Numbered from the stretch's first letter, positions 8,701 through 17,225 are shown. The stretch: DNA of 50,956 nt from an uncultured Oscillospiraceae bacterium (GCA_934511165.1 CAKSWA010000012.1:1-50956), one strand, 5' to 3'. Program-made: numbers and translations. Notes: generated from the letters alone by a model not told the origin.

Positions 8701-11700
8701 AGAGCTGGTATGATCTTTTGGAGAGTGAGGAGCGCCTGACGGCGTATTTCACCATCGCCTCCGGGCAGATCGAGCACCGCCACTGGCGGCAGCTCAGCCG
8801 CGCGCAGGTCGGCTATCAGGGGCGGCGCGGCATGGTGAGCTGGTCGGGGAGCCTTTTTGAATACCTGATGCCGGAGCTCTTCCTGCCGCTGTACCGCGGT
8901 TCGCATCTCTGGGAGAGCGCCCGCTTTGCCGTATACGTCCAGCGGCGGCGCACGTTCGGCGCGAAAAAGCTCTGGGGCATTTCTGAGAGCGCTTTCTACG
9001 CCTTTGACGCTACGGAGCACTACCGCTACAAGGCGCACGGCTGCGCGCCTCTTGCGCTCTGCCGCGATGGAAGCGGCGAGAGCGTCGTCTCGCCCTACAG
9101 CAGCTATCTTTCGCTCTGCGCCGCGCCGCACGCGGCGGTGGAAAACCTCCGACGCATGGCGGAGGCCGGGCTTTCCGGCCCATACGGGCTGTGGGAGGCG
9201 GTCGACTTTACGCCCTCGCGCACAGGCGGCGGGGCGATCTGCGTCCGGTGCGTCATGGCGCACCATCTCGGCATGAGCCTTTGCGCCATTGCAAACGCGC
9301 TGTGCGGCGGCGTTCTGTGCCGGTGGTTTTTGAGCGATCCGGCCATGGCGTCGTACACGGGGCTTTTGCAGGAGAAGATCCCCCTCGGCGGGAAGCTTTT
9401 GCGCCGTGTGCCAGCGGCCGGAGAGCGGGGGAAGCGCGCCGGGTACGAGGCACCCCGCAGGGGCGAGGGCGCAGACCCCTTTTTCCCGGACGGCGCGGCG
9501 CTCTCCAATGGTGCGTACCGTCTGCTCGTAACGGCGAACGGCGCATCGCGCGCCGCGTGCGGCACGCTCATCCCGTACCGGGGCGCCCGGACGCCGTGGG
9601 AGGATGCGCCCGGCATGGCACTCTGGGCGGAGAGGGGCGGCATCTGCCGGTCGCTCCTGCCGAAACCAGGGGAGAAGAGCGCGCTGCGCTGGTATTTTAC
9701 CGCCGGGGAGGCGCGCCTCTCGGGACAGAGCGAAGATATACTCTGGGAGATGCGCTGCACTGTTTCGCGCACGCATCCGGGCGAGCTGCGGCGGCTCAGC
9801 CTGCGCTCCGAGAGCGCCGCGCCGGACGCCGTTATTATCGGCTTTGAGCCGGTGCTGCTCGGCGCGCGCGACTATGCCGCGCACCCGGCCTTTGCCCGGC
9901 TGGGGCTTTGCACATCGATAGAGGACGGTGTGCTCATCGTATACCGCGCGCCGCGGGGCAGCCAGAGCGCGCAGTATCTCGCGCTCGCCTGCTCGGAGGA
10001 GGCGGAGTTTTCCTCCGATTTCCGGCAGTTTCCCGCCCGCGGGGGCAAAGGGACGTTCCGGGCGAATACCGGCTGGCAGAATGAGCCGTATATCGCCGCG
10101 CGCATTTCCCTGCCGGAGGGAAGCGCGCGGGAAATTGCCTTCGCGCTCTGCGTTGCGGGGGATGCAGATACCGCCGCGCGCGGCGCGCAGGATATGCTCC
10201 AAGAAACCTCCGGCTTTGCCATGGCGGATGCGGCCGCTGCGGTCTGGGGCATGGAGCCGGGGGAGAGCGCCGCAGCCATGGAATATCTTCGCGCGCTCAC
10301 CTTCCCGCAGCTCTGCGCCGAGGGACGTGCCCTGCCGGGCGGAACGCGGGAAGCGCTCTGGCGGCTCGGCATCTCCGGCGATCTCCCCATTATGGTGTTC
10401 GACGGCGGGGAAAACGGCACAGAGGCCGCGCTCCGGGAACTTCGGCGGCATGCGCTGCTCGGCGCGTGCGGCGTGGAGTACGATCTCGTGTTCCTCACCG
10501 CGCCCGCCGGAGACTACCGGAACGAGCAGCGCGCGGCGATCGAGACGGCGCTCGAGGCAATGCGCCTTTCCGAAACGCTCTCCCTGCCGGGCGGGGTATA
10601 CTTTGCCTCCCGCAGCGAGCGGGAGGCGCTTCTCGCCTGTGCCGCTCTTTTCGGCGACGCGGCGGGAACGTCCCTCCCAGCGGGACGGGCGCGCGTGCTC
10701 CGCCTCCCTCCGGCAGCGGAGGGAGAGACCGGCATGCCGGGCGTGTCTTATTCCGAAAAACAGGAAGTGCACTTTCTGCTGCCGCCGCTGCCGCCGCGCG
10801 TCTGGACGAACATGCTCTATGGCGGCGGTCTCGGCTGCGCCGCGGCGGACGCCGGCCCGGCGGCGCTCTGGTTCGAAAATGCGCGCGAGTGCCCCATCGT
10901 CCCGTGGCCGGGCGATGCGCTCGCGGCCGAGGGCGCGGAGCGGCTGTGGGTTGAGACGGAAAACGGCACAGAAAGCCTCTTTTCCGACGGCGGCGCTTGT
11001 GAGATCACGTTCGGCCTCGGCTATGCCCGCTGGGAGCGCCATACCGGCGGAAACCGCATCGCGGTCACGGCGTTTATCGTGCCGGACGCGCCGGTGCGCG
11101 TGCTGCTGATCGAGAGCACCGCGCCGTGCGAGATCACGTACTTCGCGCCTGTGCAGCTCGCTCCGGAGCGGGAGGACGCGGCTTCCGCATCCGTCTGGCG
11201 CGACGGCGGCGCAATTTGCGCGGAAAACCCGCGCTGTCCGTATAAGGATGTGCGCGTGACGCTGCGGTGCAGCGTGCCGTGGGTCTCAGCCGGGACGGAC
11301 GCGCGCTTCCTCTGCGGCGAAATGTCCGGCACTCTCCGCCGCGGCTTCCCGGCGCTGGCCGGGACGTTCCGGCTGGAAAAAGAGGCGGTATTGCTGCTCG
11401 GTACGGCAGATGTTCCGGTGCTGCTCAATATCGCGCGGGCGAGAGAAGCGCTTGCAAAGACGAAGGCGTGGTGGGTGCAGCGCGTGATGGGCGGGAAGTA
11501 TTCCAAAACTATGCCGGAGAGCGTGCGGCGTCTCGTGCCGTGGAGCATCTATGCTGCGCTCTGCTGCCGTGTCCTGGGGCGGGGGAGTCTCTACCAGAGC
11601 GGCGGCGCGGTCGGCTTCCGGGATCAATTGCAGGATCGGGTCAATCTCCTGCCCGTCGATCCCGCCGGGGCGCGGGCGCACATTCTTTCGTGCTGCGCTC

Positions 11701-12737
11701 ATCAGTACGCCGAGGGCGATGTGCAGCACTGGTATCATCCGGCCGGCGGCGCGACCGACAAGGGCGTGCGCACCGACTGCGCCGACGATCTCCTCTGGCT
11801 GCCGTGGGCGGTGTGCGAGCATGTGCGAGTGACCGGGGACGAGAGCCTCTGCGCGGAGAGTGCGCCATATCTTGCCTCGCCGCCGCTTGCTCGCGGCGAG
11901 CGCAGCCGGTACGAAACGCCCGCGCTCTCCGAAGAGCGCGGCACCGTGCTCGACCACTGCCACCGCGCCGCAGCGCTCGTGCTCCGGCGCGGCATCGGGG
12001 AGCACCGGCTGCTCCTGATGGGCGGCGGCGACTGGAACGACGGCTTTGACGCCATGGGCGAGAGCGCGGAGAGCGTATGGCTCACGTGGTTTGCCTCCGG
12101 CGTTTTCCACAAATTTTCCGCCCTGCTCACGAGACTTGGCGAGCCGGGCGCGGACCGGTATGAGACCGCCGCGGCGTCTCTCGGTGCGGCGGCGAACGAG
12201 GCGTGGGACGCCGATCACTATCTGCGCGGGTATTATTCGGATGGCACGCCTCTCGGCGCGTCCGGCGCGGCGGCGTGCCGCATTGACTCCGTGGCGCAGA
12301 GCTTTGCCGCCTTTTCGCCCTATGCCGGGAAAGAGCGCGTGCAGACCGCGCTCACCGCGGCGCTTGCCGCGCTTTGGGACAGGGAGAGACGGCTTATCCG
12401 CATCTATGCTCCGCCGTTTCTGCCGGAGGAGCGCTCGCCGGGGTATGTTTCAACCTACGGGCCGGGCTTTCGCGAAAACGGCGGGCAGTATACCCACGCG
12501 GCGGTGTGGCTTGCGCTCGCACTGCTGCGCGCCGGGCGGCGGGAGGAGGCGGAGAGGCTCGCGGAGGATATCGCGCTCTCGCTCGCCTCGGACGAATACG
12601 GCGCGGAGCCGTTCGTTCTCCCGGCAGATATCGCATATGCGCCCGGAAAGGAAGGACGCGCTGGCTGGAGCTGGTATACGGGCGCGGCGGGCTGGTATTA
12701 CCGGCTGCTGCGCGAGCTGTACGGCGAAGCGCCGTGA
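5703..12737 (+). CDS. Cyclic beta-1,2-glucan synthase-like protein (GT84 - glycoamylase-like - GH94)
   Basis: A 2,344-aa multidomain membrane enzyme. After an N-terminal helical region come hydrophobic segments near residues 268-300, then a GT84 glycosyltransferase core: LDADTRLEP (DxD motif, ~474-482), QSGGFAGKGI, SHDALEG, and HRWIRGDVQNL. More membrane helices follow at ~657-720 and ~780-820. The glycoamylase-like domain shows YISTVDSGNLAAALV (~933-947) and WGISESAFYAFD. The C-terminal third is GH94 phosphorylase-like, with GGGDWNDGFDAMG (~2106) carrying the catalytic aspartate, and ends GWSWYTGAAGWYYR. The family polymerises UDP-glucose to beta-1,2-glucan, trims it and cyclises it. Proteobacterial forms are ~2,800 aa, so this one is compact. 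GGAGG at 5689-5693 selects ATG 5703 over an in-frame ATG 21 bases upstream. No exporter or modifying gene is adjacent. Confidence 0.9.
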   Translation: METVTIALGELAHYAESTARTMPVTGVVPRTVAEDQIRYALRSLRAARRRMESAADAPDGGARWLLDNLWLCEREGASALAAFHAAGRLRTTCEGALVPALCRVLLASGGGRVDEERIAVFLEGFQRKTALTGRELGLLGASLRAAALVRLAQLYRSDTPSGSAAALHFTTLRHIASLDLDAVLEEADAVEHILRCDPAGVYPLMDERSRRDYRARVETLSRRKNRSEVRFAEEALRLSRRAEGVRRRHIGYWLFENPLGTGVPRKTGAAYILANVLFTLALSAALAFWTRSILAAALSLLPVSEIVKSVLDRVLLRAVPPRHVPRLALRKGVPPEGKTVCVLSILLTGEKAADSALRRLEEFRAASRECGENLLFGLLCDLPESGETLSHADRVLLDDAAAKMDALNARCGGGFYLFTRDRLFSRDSGKFAPWERKRGAMLELCRLLAGEETGLRVRAGDASMLHGTRYILTLDADTRLEPESARALIGAALHPLNRPVVDPKRGIVFRGHGVLHPRIAVSLESAYRNDFTRLFAPAGGGDPYGSDAGEVYMDAFQSGGFAGKGIIHVGAYLACLGDRIPEGRVLSHDALEGAFLRGGYVSDVELTDGFPSGAVSYFARAHRWIRGDVQNLSWLFRRGRALPPIERWRLFDSFRRALLPVGLFVSLGAWFLAPNAATRAAALCALLVLALPVLRYCLGVLFRDGREVRYKSAALHGLGGELTRALTRALFLAAEAWTSVSAIVLALWRMGVSHRRLLQWQTAEQSERRGAGLAGTFAALWPVVYFSGLLLAFSQTFAGRAAAICWIFTPLFAYRLGREKKEKPLNSGEREFLLRRAAEIWRYFRENCTAESHYLPPDNVQLSPPASSADRTSPTNIAMALSGALSALELGIVSETEALTLCGRILEAVEGLGKWKGHLYNWYDTKTLRPLAPAYISTVDSGNLAAALVSCAAGLAAHGAPALAKRARAIAAAMDFRALYDEKRRLFRIGLLPGESAAAQSWYDLLESEERLTAYFTIASGQIEHRHWRQLSRAQVGYQGRRGMVSWSGSLFEYLMPELFLPLYRGSHLWESARFAVYVQRRRTFGAKKLWGISESAFYAFDATEHYRYKAHGCAPLALCRDGSGESVVSPYSSYLSLCAAPHAAVENLRRMAEAGLSGPYGLWEAVDFTPSRTGGGAICVRCVMAHHLGMSLCAIANALCGGVLCRWFLSDPAMASYTGLLQEKIPLGGKLLRRVPAAGERGKRAGYEAPRRGEGADPFFPDGAALSNGAYRLLVTANGASRAACGTLIPYRGARTPWEDAPGMALWAERGGICRSLLPKPGEKSALRWYFTAGEARLSGQSEDILWEMRCTVSRTHPGELRRLSLRSESAAPDAVIIGFEPVLLGARDYAAHPAFARLGLCTSIEDGVLIVYRAPRGSQSAQYLALACSEEAEFSSDFRQFPARGGKGTFRANTGWQNEPYIAARISLPEGSAREIAFALCVAGDADTAARGAQDMLQETSGFAMADAAAAVWGMEPGESAAAMEYLRALTFPQLCAEGRALPGGTREALWRLGISGDLPIMVFDGGENGTEAALRELRRHALLGACGVEYDLVFLTAPAGDYRNEQRAAIETALEAMRLSETLSLPGGVYFASRSEREALLACAALFGDAAGTSLPAGRARVLRLPPAAEGETGMPGVSYSEKQEVHFLLPPLPPRVWTNMLYGGGLGCAAADAGPAALWFENARECPIVPWPGDALAAEGAERLWVETENGTESLFSDGGACEITFGLGYARWERHTGGNRIAVTAFIVPDAPVRVLLIESTAPCEITYFAPVQLAPEREDAASASVWRDGGAICAENPRCPYKDVRVTLRCSVPWVSAGTDARFLCGEMSGTLRRGFPALAGTFRLEKEAVLLLGTADVPVLLNIARAREALAKTKAWWVQRVMGGKYSKTMPESVRRLVPWSIYAALCCRVLGRGSLYQSGGAVGFRDQLQDRVNLLPVDPAGARAHILSCCAHQYAEGDVQHWYHPAGGATDKGVRTDCADDLLWLPWAVCEHVRVTGDESLCAESAPYLASPPLARGERSRYETPALSEERGTVLDHCHRAAALVLRRGIGEHRLLLMGGGDWNDGFDAMGESAESVWLTWFASGVFHKFSALLTRLGEPGADRYETAAASLGAAANEAWDADHYLRGYYSDGTPLGASGAAACRIDSVAQSFAAFSPYAGKERVQTALTAALAALWDRERRLIRIYAPPFLPEERSPGYVSTYGPGFRENGGQYTHAAVWLALALLRAGRREEAERLAEDIALSLASDEYGAEPFVLPADIAYAPGKEGRAGWSWYTGAAGWYYRLLRELYGEAP

Positions 12738-12800
12738 GGAAAAAATTCACATTTGCGCTATGAACGGCAGAAAAAACGTGATATACTCAAGAAAAACAAT

Positions 12801-12847
12801 CCCTCAGTCAGCCTTGCGGCTGACAGCCCTCTTTGCACAGGGGGGCC
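12801..12847. repeat. Small dispersed hairpin repeat (CCCTCAGTCAG type)
   Basis: The intergenic sequence starts CCCTCAGTCAGCC and folds into two hairpins. The first has GTCAGCC (12807-12813) pairing perfectly with GGCTGAC (12818-12824) over a TTGC loop. The second pairs GCCCTC with GGGGGC over a loop TTTGCACAG. I recognise this general type as a frequent short intergenic repeat in Oscillospiraceae-like genomes, from memory only. It sits between the glucan synthase stop and the M16 gene, where it may act as a terminator-like structure. Confidence 0.6.
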
Positions 12848-12878
12848 TTGATCAAAAAAGGAAAAGGGGCGTGACCGT

Positions 12879-14168
12879 ATGGAATACTTCCGCGAAGAAC
12901 TGTTCCCCTGCGTATCGCTGACGGCGGTGCAGACCGACAAATTCAAAACCGGCTGTATGACGGCGTATCTGCTCACGCAGCTCCACCGCGAAACGGCGGC
13001 GGAAAACGCCGTGCTGCCGTATGTGCTGCGGCGCGGCACAAAGTCGCTGCCGGACATGCGCCGCATCTCCGAACGGCTTGACGCGCTCTACGGCACGGAG
13101 ATCGAGCCCTCGGTGCGAAAGCTTGGCGAAATCCAGGCCGTCGGCTTCTATGCGGGCTTTGCCGAGGACGCGTATCTCCCCGGCGAGACGAACGTGCTCG
13201 GCGAGGTCGTATCCCTGCTCGGCGAGCTGTGGCTCTCGCCCGCAACGCGCGGCGGACTGTTTCTGCCCGCGTACGTCGATTCCGAGCGCGAACAGCTTGT
13301 CGAGCGCATTGAGCGCGTGAAAAACGATAAGCGCAGCTGGGCGTTCCAGCGTCTGCGGGAAAATATGTGCGCCTATGAAGACTATGCGACCGGCGCTTAC
13401 GGCACCGCGGACGAGGCCGAGAGCATCCACTATGTGAAGCTCACAAAGCACTATAAAGAGCTCCTTGCCGCGTCGCCGATGGAGTTTTTCTACTGCGGCA
13501 GCCGTCCGGGCGAGGAAGTGGCGGACATGCTGCGCGAGGCTTTTGCGCTGCTGCCGCGCGGCGAGATCGATCTCGATCTTGGCACCGATATCCGCATGAA
13601 CGCCGTGGAGGAAGAGCCCCGGTACTTCACCGAGGAGGATGAAATTTCGCAGGGCGTGCTCGCCGTTGGCTTCCGGCTCGGTGAATGTATGGACGATCCT
13701 GACCCGGCGAAGCTCGCCGTGTTCAACGCCGTATACGGCGCGGGCGTTACCTCGAAGCTCTTTCTGAACGTTCGTGAAAAGCTTTCGCTTTGCTATTACG
13801 CCTTTTCCAGCACCGACGCGCTCAAGGGCATCATGGCGGTGCTCTCCGGCATCGAGGTTGATAAGTACGATGAAGCGCTCCATGAAATCCTCGCCCAGCT
13901 CGACGCGGTGCGCGCGGGCGATATTTCCGAAGCCGAGCTCGACGCGGCGCGGCGCAGCGTGGCGGGTGATCTTCGCACCGGCGCGGACAGCCCGTACTAT
14001 CTCGCGGACTTTTATCTGCGCGAGACCGTGCAGGGGACGGACGCCTCGCCCGACGATATCGCGGCGCTCGCTGAGACCGTCACGGCGGAGGACGTGGCCG
14101 CCATTGCGCGCGGCGTGGAGCTCGACGCCGTATACTTTCTCCGCAGAGAGGAGGCCGGGACCGAATGA
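12879..14168 (+). CDS. yfmF: M16-family peptidase-like protein, non-catalytic partner (YfmF/YmfF type)
   Basis: A 429-aa protein of the M16 (insulinase/pitrilysin) fold. It begins MEYFREELFPCVSLTAVQTD and contains KFKTGCMTAYLLTQL, RISERLDALYGTEIEPSVRK and the C-terminal SKLFLNVREKLSLCYYAFS, which are hallmark blocks of the YmfF type. It lacks an HxxEH zinc motif, so it is expected to be the structural half of a heterodimer with the next gene, as in two-subunit M16B enzymes. In Bacillus the pair has been linked genetically to EF-P 5-aminopentanol modification, hence the current database names YfmF/YfmH. Its TGA overlaps the next ATG by 4 bases. Confidence 0.9.
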   Translation: MEYFREELFPCVSLTAVQTDKFKTGCMTAYLLTQLHRETAAENAVLPYVLRRGTKSLPDMRRISERLDALYGTEIEPSVRKLGEIQAVGFYAGFAEDAYLPGETNVLGEVVSLLGELWLSPATRGGLFLPAYVDSEREQLVERIERVKNDKRSWAFQRLRENMCAYEDYATGAYGTADEAESIHYVKLTKHYKELLAASPMEFFYCGSRPGEEVADMLREAFALLPRGEIDLDLGTDIRMNAVEEEPRYFTEEDEISQGVLAVGFRLGECMDDPDPAKLAVFNAVYGAGVTSKLFLNVREKLSLCYYAFSSTDALKGIMAVLSGIEVDKYDEALHEILAQLDAVRAGDISEAELDAARRSVAGDLRTGADSPYYLADFYLRETVQGTDASPDDIAALAETVTAEDVAAIARGVELDAVYFLRREEAGTE

Positions 14169-15439
14169 ACAAGCACGAATATCCGCATCTCGGCGAAACG
14201 CTGTATGAGGAAGTCCTTCCGAACGGACTTTCCATTCTCGTGGCGGTAAAGCCGGGCTTTCGCAAAAATGCGGCCTTTTTCGCCACGCGCTACGGCGGGG
14301 CCGATCGCCGCTTCAAGGTAAACGGCGAGTGGATCGATACGCCCGCGGGGGTCGCCCACTTTCTCGAGCACAAAATGTTTGATATGCCCGATGGGCGCAA
14401 CGTCCTTTCGGACTTTGCCGCGCTCGGCGCGAGTCCCAACGCCTTCACCGGCACCGGCCACACGGCATATTACTTTACGGGTTCGGAGAACTTCATGGAA
14501 AATCTCCGGCTGCTGCTCACCTATGTCTCTACGCCGTATTATACCGAGGAGAGCGTTGCCAAGGAGCAGGGCATCATCGGGCAGGAAATCTGCATGGGCG
14601 AGGACAGCCCCGGCTACGCCGGATACTTCCAGCTTCTGAGCGCGCTCTACGACCACCATCCTATCCGCGAGAACATCGCCGGTTCCATAGAGAGCATCGC
14701 GCAGATCACGCCCGAAACGCTTTACCACTGCCACAGCATCTTTTACCATCCCTCGAACATGGTGCTCTGCTGCGTCGGCGACGTGGATCCCGAGGCGATC
14801 ACCGCGGCGGCGCGCGAGATATTGCCGGACACACCCGGCGAGAAGCCGGAGCGTGACTACGGCGCGCCCGAAACGCTTTTGCCTGCCCGCATGCGCGTCG
14901 AGAAAACGATGAGCGTTTCCGCGCCGCAGTTCCTGCTCGGCGTGAAGCTGCCGTATTTACCAGACGGCGCGGCACGGGAGCGGCAGAAGCTCCTCGCGGA
15001 GCTTGCCGGGGAGTGCCTGTTCGGCAAGGCGTCGGCATTCTTCAACGATCTCTATGCCAAAGGACTTCTGAACGGCGACTGCACCGTCCAATACGATTCC
15101 TCCGCCGGAACGGCCATGCTGTTCCTCGGCGCTCAGGGACGTGACCCGGACGCTGTGGCGGAAGCGGTGCACGAGGCGGTCTCCGGCGTTGCGCTGCGCG
15201 GGCTGGATAAGGACGCGCTCGAGCGCTGCCGCCGCGCGATGTACGGCCAGAGACTCGGTTCGCTCGATTCCTTTGCCGCCTACGCCATCTCGCTCGCCGA
15301 GAGCAGGCTCGACGGCTGGGACGCGCTCGACGCTTTCACGGCGCTTGAATCCGTCACTCTTGCAGAGTGTGAGGCGTTCCTCTGCGAGAATCTCACGCGT
15401 GAGCGTATGGCGCTCTCCGTGATCCGTCCCAACGCCTGA
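14165..15439 (+). CDS. yfmH: M16-family zinc metallopeptidase (YfmH/YmfH type)
   Basis: A 424-aa catalytic M16 subunit. The inverted zinc motif HFLEH is at 65-69 within GVAHFLEHKMFD, and the third ligand is the expected glutamate in IIGQEICMGED (about E141). SPNAFTGTGHTAYYFTGS and the GGAP-less C-terminal half match the family. It overlaps yfmF by ATGA, so the two chains are probably made in equal amounts and form the active heterodimer. The cytosolic substrate is not known; the family is implicated in processing linked to EF-P modification. It is followed 28 bp later by lgt. Confidence 0.92.
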   Translation: MNKHEYPHLGETLYEEVLPNGLSILVAVKPGFRKNAAFFATRYGGADRRFKVNGEWIDTPAGVAHFLEHKMFDMPDGRNVLSDFAALGASPNAFTGTGHTAYYFTGSENFMENLRLLLTYVSTPYYTEESVAKEQGIIGQEICMGEDSPGYAGYFQLLSALYDHHPIRENIAGSIESIAQITPETLYHCHSIFYHPSNMVLCCVGDVDPEAITAAAREILPDTPGEKPERDYGAPETLLPARMRVEKTMSVSAPQFLLGVKLPYLPDGAARERQKLLAELAGECLFGKASAFFNDLYAKGLLNGDCTVQYDSSAGTAMLFLGAQGRDPDAVAEAVHEAVSGVALRGLDKDALERCRRAMYGQRLGSLDSFAAYAISLAESRLDGWDALDAFTALESVTLAECEAFLCENLTRERMALSVIRPNA

Positions 15440-15467
15440 TTTTTCCGCAGCGAAAGGAGTTTTCCCC

Positions 15468-16397
15468 ATGCCTGAAGCATTTCCCGGCGCAATCATCACG
15501 TTTCCCATGCTCGGCGAGAGCTTTTCTCTCAACCCGAGCGGTACATACACGCTCTTCGGCCATACACTCTACTGGTACGGCGCGATCATCGGCCTCGGCT
15601 TCATCCTCGCCGCGATCTACTGCATGTGGCGCGCGCCGAAGGATTTCGGCGTTTCCAAGGACACCTTGACCGACGTTGTGCTCATTGGCCTGCCCACGGC
15701 GATTATCGGCGCGCGGCTCTACTATGTTTTTTGCCATTGGTCGAACTATGTCGGCGACACCGTCTGGCAGACGCTCTGGAACTGGTGCAAGATCTGGGAG
15801 GGCGGCACGGCCATCCCCGGCGGGCTGCTGCTTGCAACGCTGTGCGTGTGGCTGTACGCGAGAAAAAAGAAAATCCCCTTCGGCGCAATCATGGACTGCG
15901 TCGTGCTCGGATTGCTCATCGGGCAGATCATCGGGCGCTGGTCGAATTTCATGAACCGCGAGTATATCGGTGAGATAACGGATATCTTCTGCCGCATGGG
16001 ACTTACGACCGGCGGCACGACGTACTATGTCCATCCGCTGTTCCTCTATGAGTCGCTCTGGAATCTTGTGGGCTTCATCTTCCTCGCCATCTGGACGCAG
16101 AAGGGGAAACGGCAGTACGACGGGCAGGCAACGCTTCTTTATTTTATATGGTACGGCCTCATCCGCTTCCTGCTCGAGCCGCTGCGCACCTCGCCCCTGC
16201 TCATTCCCGGTACGGTGCTTCGCGCCTCGCAGGTGATCGGCGGCGGCATGTGCCTTGTCGCGCTCGTGATCCTCATCGTGCAGAGCCGAAAGCCGCACCG
16301 CCCGGAGGATCTCTATGTGAACCGCGTCCGCGCGCAGAGCGCCACGGCGGAGAAAGAAGAAAAAACTCTGAACGAATCGGAAGATAAAACCGTCTGA
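15468..16397 (+). CDS. lgt: Phosphatidylglycerol--prolipoprotein diacylglyceryl transferase
   Basis: A 309-aa integral membrane enzyme that transfers diacylglycerol from phosphatidylglycerol to the lipobox cysteine of prolipoproteins. The Lgt signature GRWSNFMNREYIG is at 156-168. GARLYYVFCHW (81-91) and EGGTAIPGGLL (111-121) are the other catalytic-region blocks, and YESLWNL and EPLRTS near the end are also typical. About seven hydrophobic helices alternate with these. The start ATG has AAGGAG 9 bases upstream. The last ~35 residues are a charged cytoplasmic tail. The TAXI binding protein in this window is a likely substrate. Confidence 0.96.
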   Translation: MPEAFPGAIITFPMLGESFSLNPSGTYTLFGHTLYWYGAIIGLGFILAAIYCMWRAPKDFGVSKDTLTDVVLIGLPTAIIGARLYYVFCHWSNYVGDTVWQTLWNWCKIWEGGTAIPGGLLLATLCVWLYARKKKIPFGAIMDCVVLGLLIGQIIGRWSNFMNREYIGEITDIFCRMGLTTGGTTYYVHPLFLYESLWNLVGFIFLAIWTQKGKRQYDGQATLLYFIWYGLIRFLLEPLRTSPLLIPGTVLRASQVIGGGMCLVALVILIVQSRKPHRPEDLYVNRVRAQSATAEKEEKTLNESEDKTV

Positions 16398-16448
16398 TAG
16401 CCGGAAACCAAATTTTCAAAACCAAAATCTTGAAGGAGGAAATAGATC

Positions 16449-16904
16449 ATGAACTTCAATCTCGATTCTCTTATGGACACCATTACCAACCTGCGTGAGC
16501 GCGGCGCGGAATACGCCAACGTTGCCATGGACAAAACGAGAGACGCCGCCCGTCTCGCCAAGCTCACCGTTGCGCTGACGAGCGAGAAGGACGCGCTCAA
16601 GAAGGCGTACATTGAGCTCGGCAAGGCGTATTATGAAGAGCACCACAGCGATGCCGAGGGGCTGTACGCGCAGCTCGTTGAGGAAGTGGACGCGGTCAAC
16701 GCGCGCATCGAGGAGATGCAGGCGGAGATCGATTCGCTCAAGGGCTCGTTCCACGCGAGCGAGGACGCAAGCTTTGAGGATGTCGTTTCTCAGGACGAGG
16801 GCGGCGACGAGGACATTTCCGTCGAGATCACCATCGAGGAAGAGCCCGAAGCTCCCGCTGCGGAGACCACGGAAGAGCAGCCGGAAGAGCACACCGAGGA
16901 GTAA
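16449..16904 (+). CDS. Hypothetical coiled-coil protein with acidic tail
   Basis: A 151-aa soluble protein starting MNFNLDSLMDTITNLRERGA. Residues ~5-100 are predicted helix/coiled coil by heptad pattern, including the segment ALKKAYIELGKAYYEEHHSD (an abundant pattern in Clostridial 'zinc-ribbon-like' stress proteins, but no cysteines are present here) and VDAVNARIEEMQAEIDSLKG. The last ~50 residues are almost all Glu/Asp/Ala/Pro/Thr and likely disordered. It is preceded by AGGAGG and closed by a strong terminator, and follows lgt by 51 bp. I cannot assign a function; a structural or scaffolding role is a guess. Confidence 0.8.
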   Translation: MNFNLDSLMDTITNLRERGAEYANVAMDKTRDAARLAKLTVALTSEKDALKKAYIELGKAYYEEHHSDAEGLYAQLVEEVDAVNARIEEMQAEIDSLKGSFHASEDASFEDVVSQDEGGDEDISVEITIEEEPEAPAAETTEEQPEEHTEE

Positions 16905-16910
16905 AATGGC

Positions 16911-16956
16911 TTCCGGCGGCAGAGAATATCTCTGCCGCCGGAATTCTTTGTTTTTG
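16911..16956 (+). terminator. Terminator after the coiled-coil gene
   Basis: TTCCGGCGGCAGAGA (16911-16925) pairs perfectly with 16929-16943 over an ATA loop, a 15-bp GC-rich stem, followed by TTCTTTGTTTTT. It ends the yfmF-yfmH-lgt unit and insulates the tRNA promoter right behind it. Confidence 0.9.
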
Positions 16957-16959
16957 GTG

Positions 16960-16988
16960 TTGACAAATGCGAGCGGATTTGCTATTAT
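16960..16988 (+). promoter_or_regulatory. Promoter of the tRNA-Thr/tRNA-Tyr operon
   Basis: TTGACA at 16960-16965 and TATTAT at 16983-16988 with a 17-base spacer. The predicted start at about 16995 leaves a short 5' leader before tRNA-Thr at 17008. Confidence 0.85.
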
Positions 16989-17007
16989 ATCCCTCGCTGG
17001 ATTTCCT

Positions 17008-17083
17008 GCTGGTGTAGCTCAGCCGGTAGAGCAGCTGATTTGTAATCAGCAGGTCGGGGGTTCGAATCCGTCCACCAGCTCCA
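17008..17083 (+). tRNA. tRNA-Thr (anticodon UGU)
   Basis: A 76-nt cloverleaf with encoded CCA. The acceptor strand GCTGGTG pairs with CACCAGC (17073-17079). The D arm is AGCTC...GAGC. The anticodon stem CTGAT/ATCAG encloses the loop TTTGTAA with anticodon TGT, which reads ACA threonine codons. The T arm is GGGGG-TTCGAAT-CCG(T)C-like. All arms close. Confidence 0.97.
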
Positions 17084-17109
17084 CTTTTCCCGGTGGGTCA
17101 AGTGCATAT

Positions 17110-17194
17110 GGGGGTGTTCCCGAGTGGCCAAAGGGGACAGACTGTAAATCTGCTGGCAATGCCTACGGTGGTTCGAATCCACCCGCCCCCACCA
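17110..17194 (+). tRNA. tRNA-Tyr (anticodon GUA)
   Basis: An 85-nt class II tRNA with a long variable arm and encoded CCA. The acceptor GGGGGTG pairs with CGCCCCC (17184-17190), including one U-G pair. The anticodon stem-loop CAGACTGTAAATCTG carries GTA. The T arm contains GTTCGAATCC. It is co-transcribed with tRNA-Thr, 26 bp upstream. Confidence 0.97.
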
Positions 17195-17225
17195 AAAGCC
17201 CGCATCGCAAGATGCGGGCTTTTTT
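17195..17225 (+). terminator. Terminator of the tRNA operon
   Basis: GCCCGCATC (17198-17206), loop GCAA, GATGCGGGC (17211-17219), then T6. It begins one base after the CCA of tRNA-Tyr. Confidence 0.93.

Noticed and set aside
5571..11042. Long open frames on the minus strand opposite the glucan synthase gene (hundreds of codons)
   Set aside because: They are rich in Arg, Ala and Pro, have no recognisable domains and lie in antisense to an intact multidomain enzyme; GC-rich codon positions create such frames.
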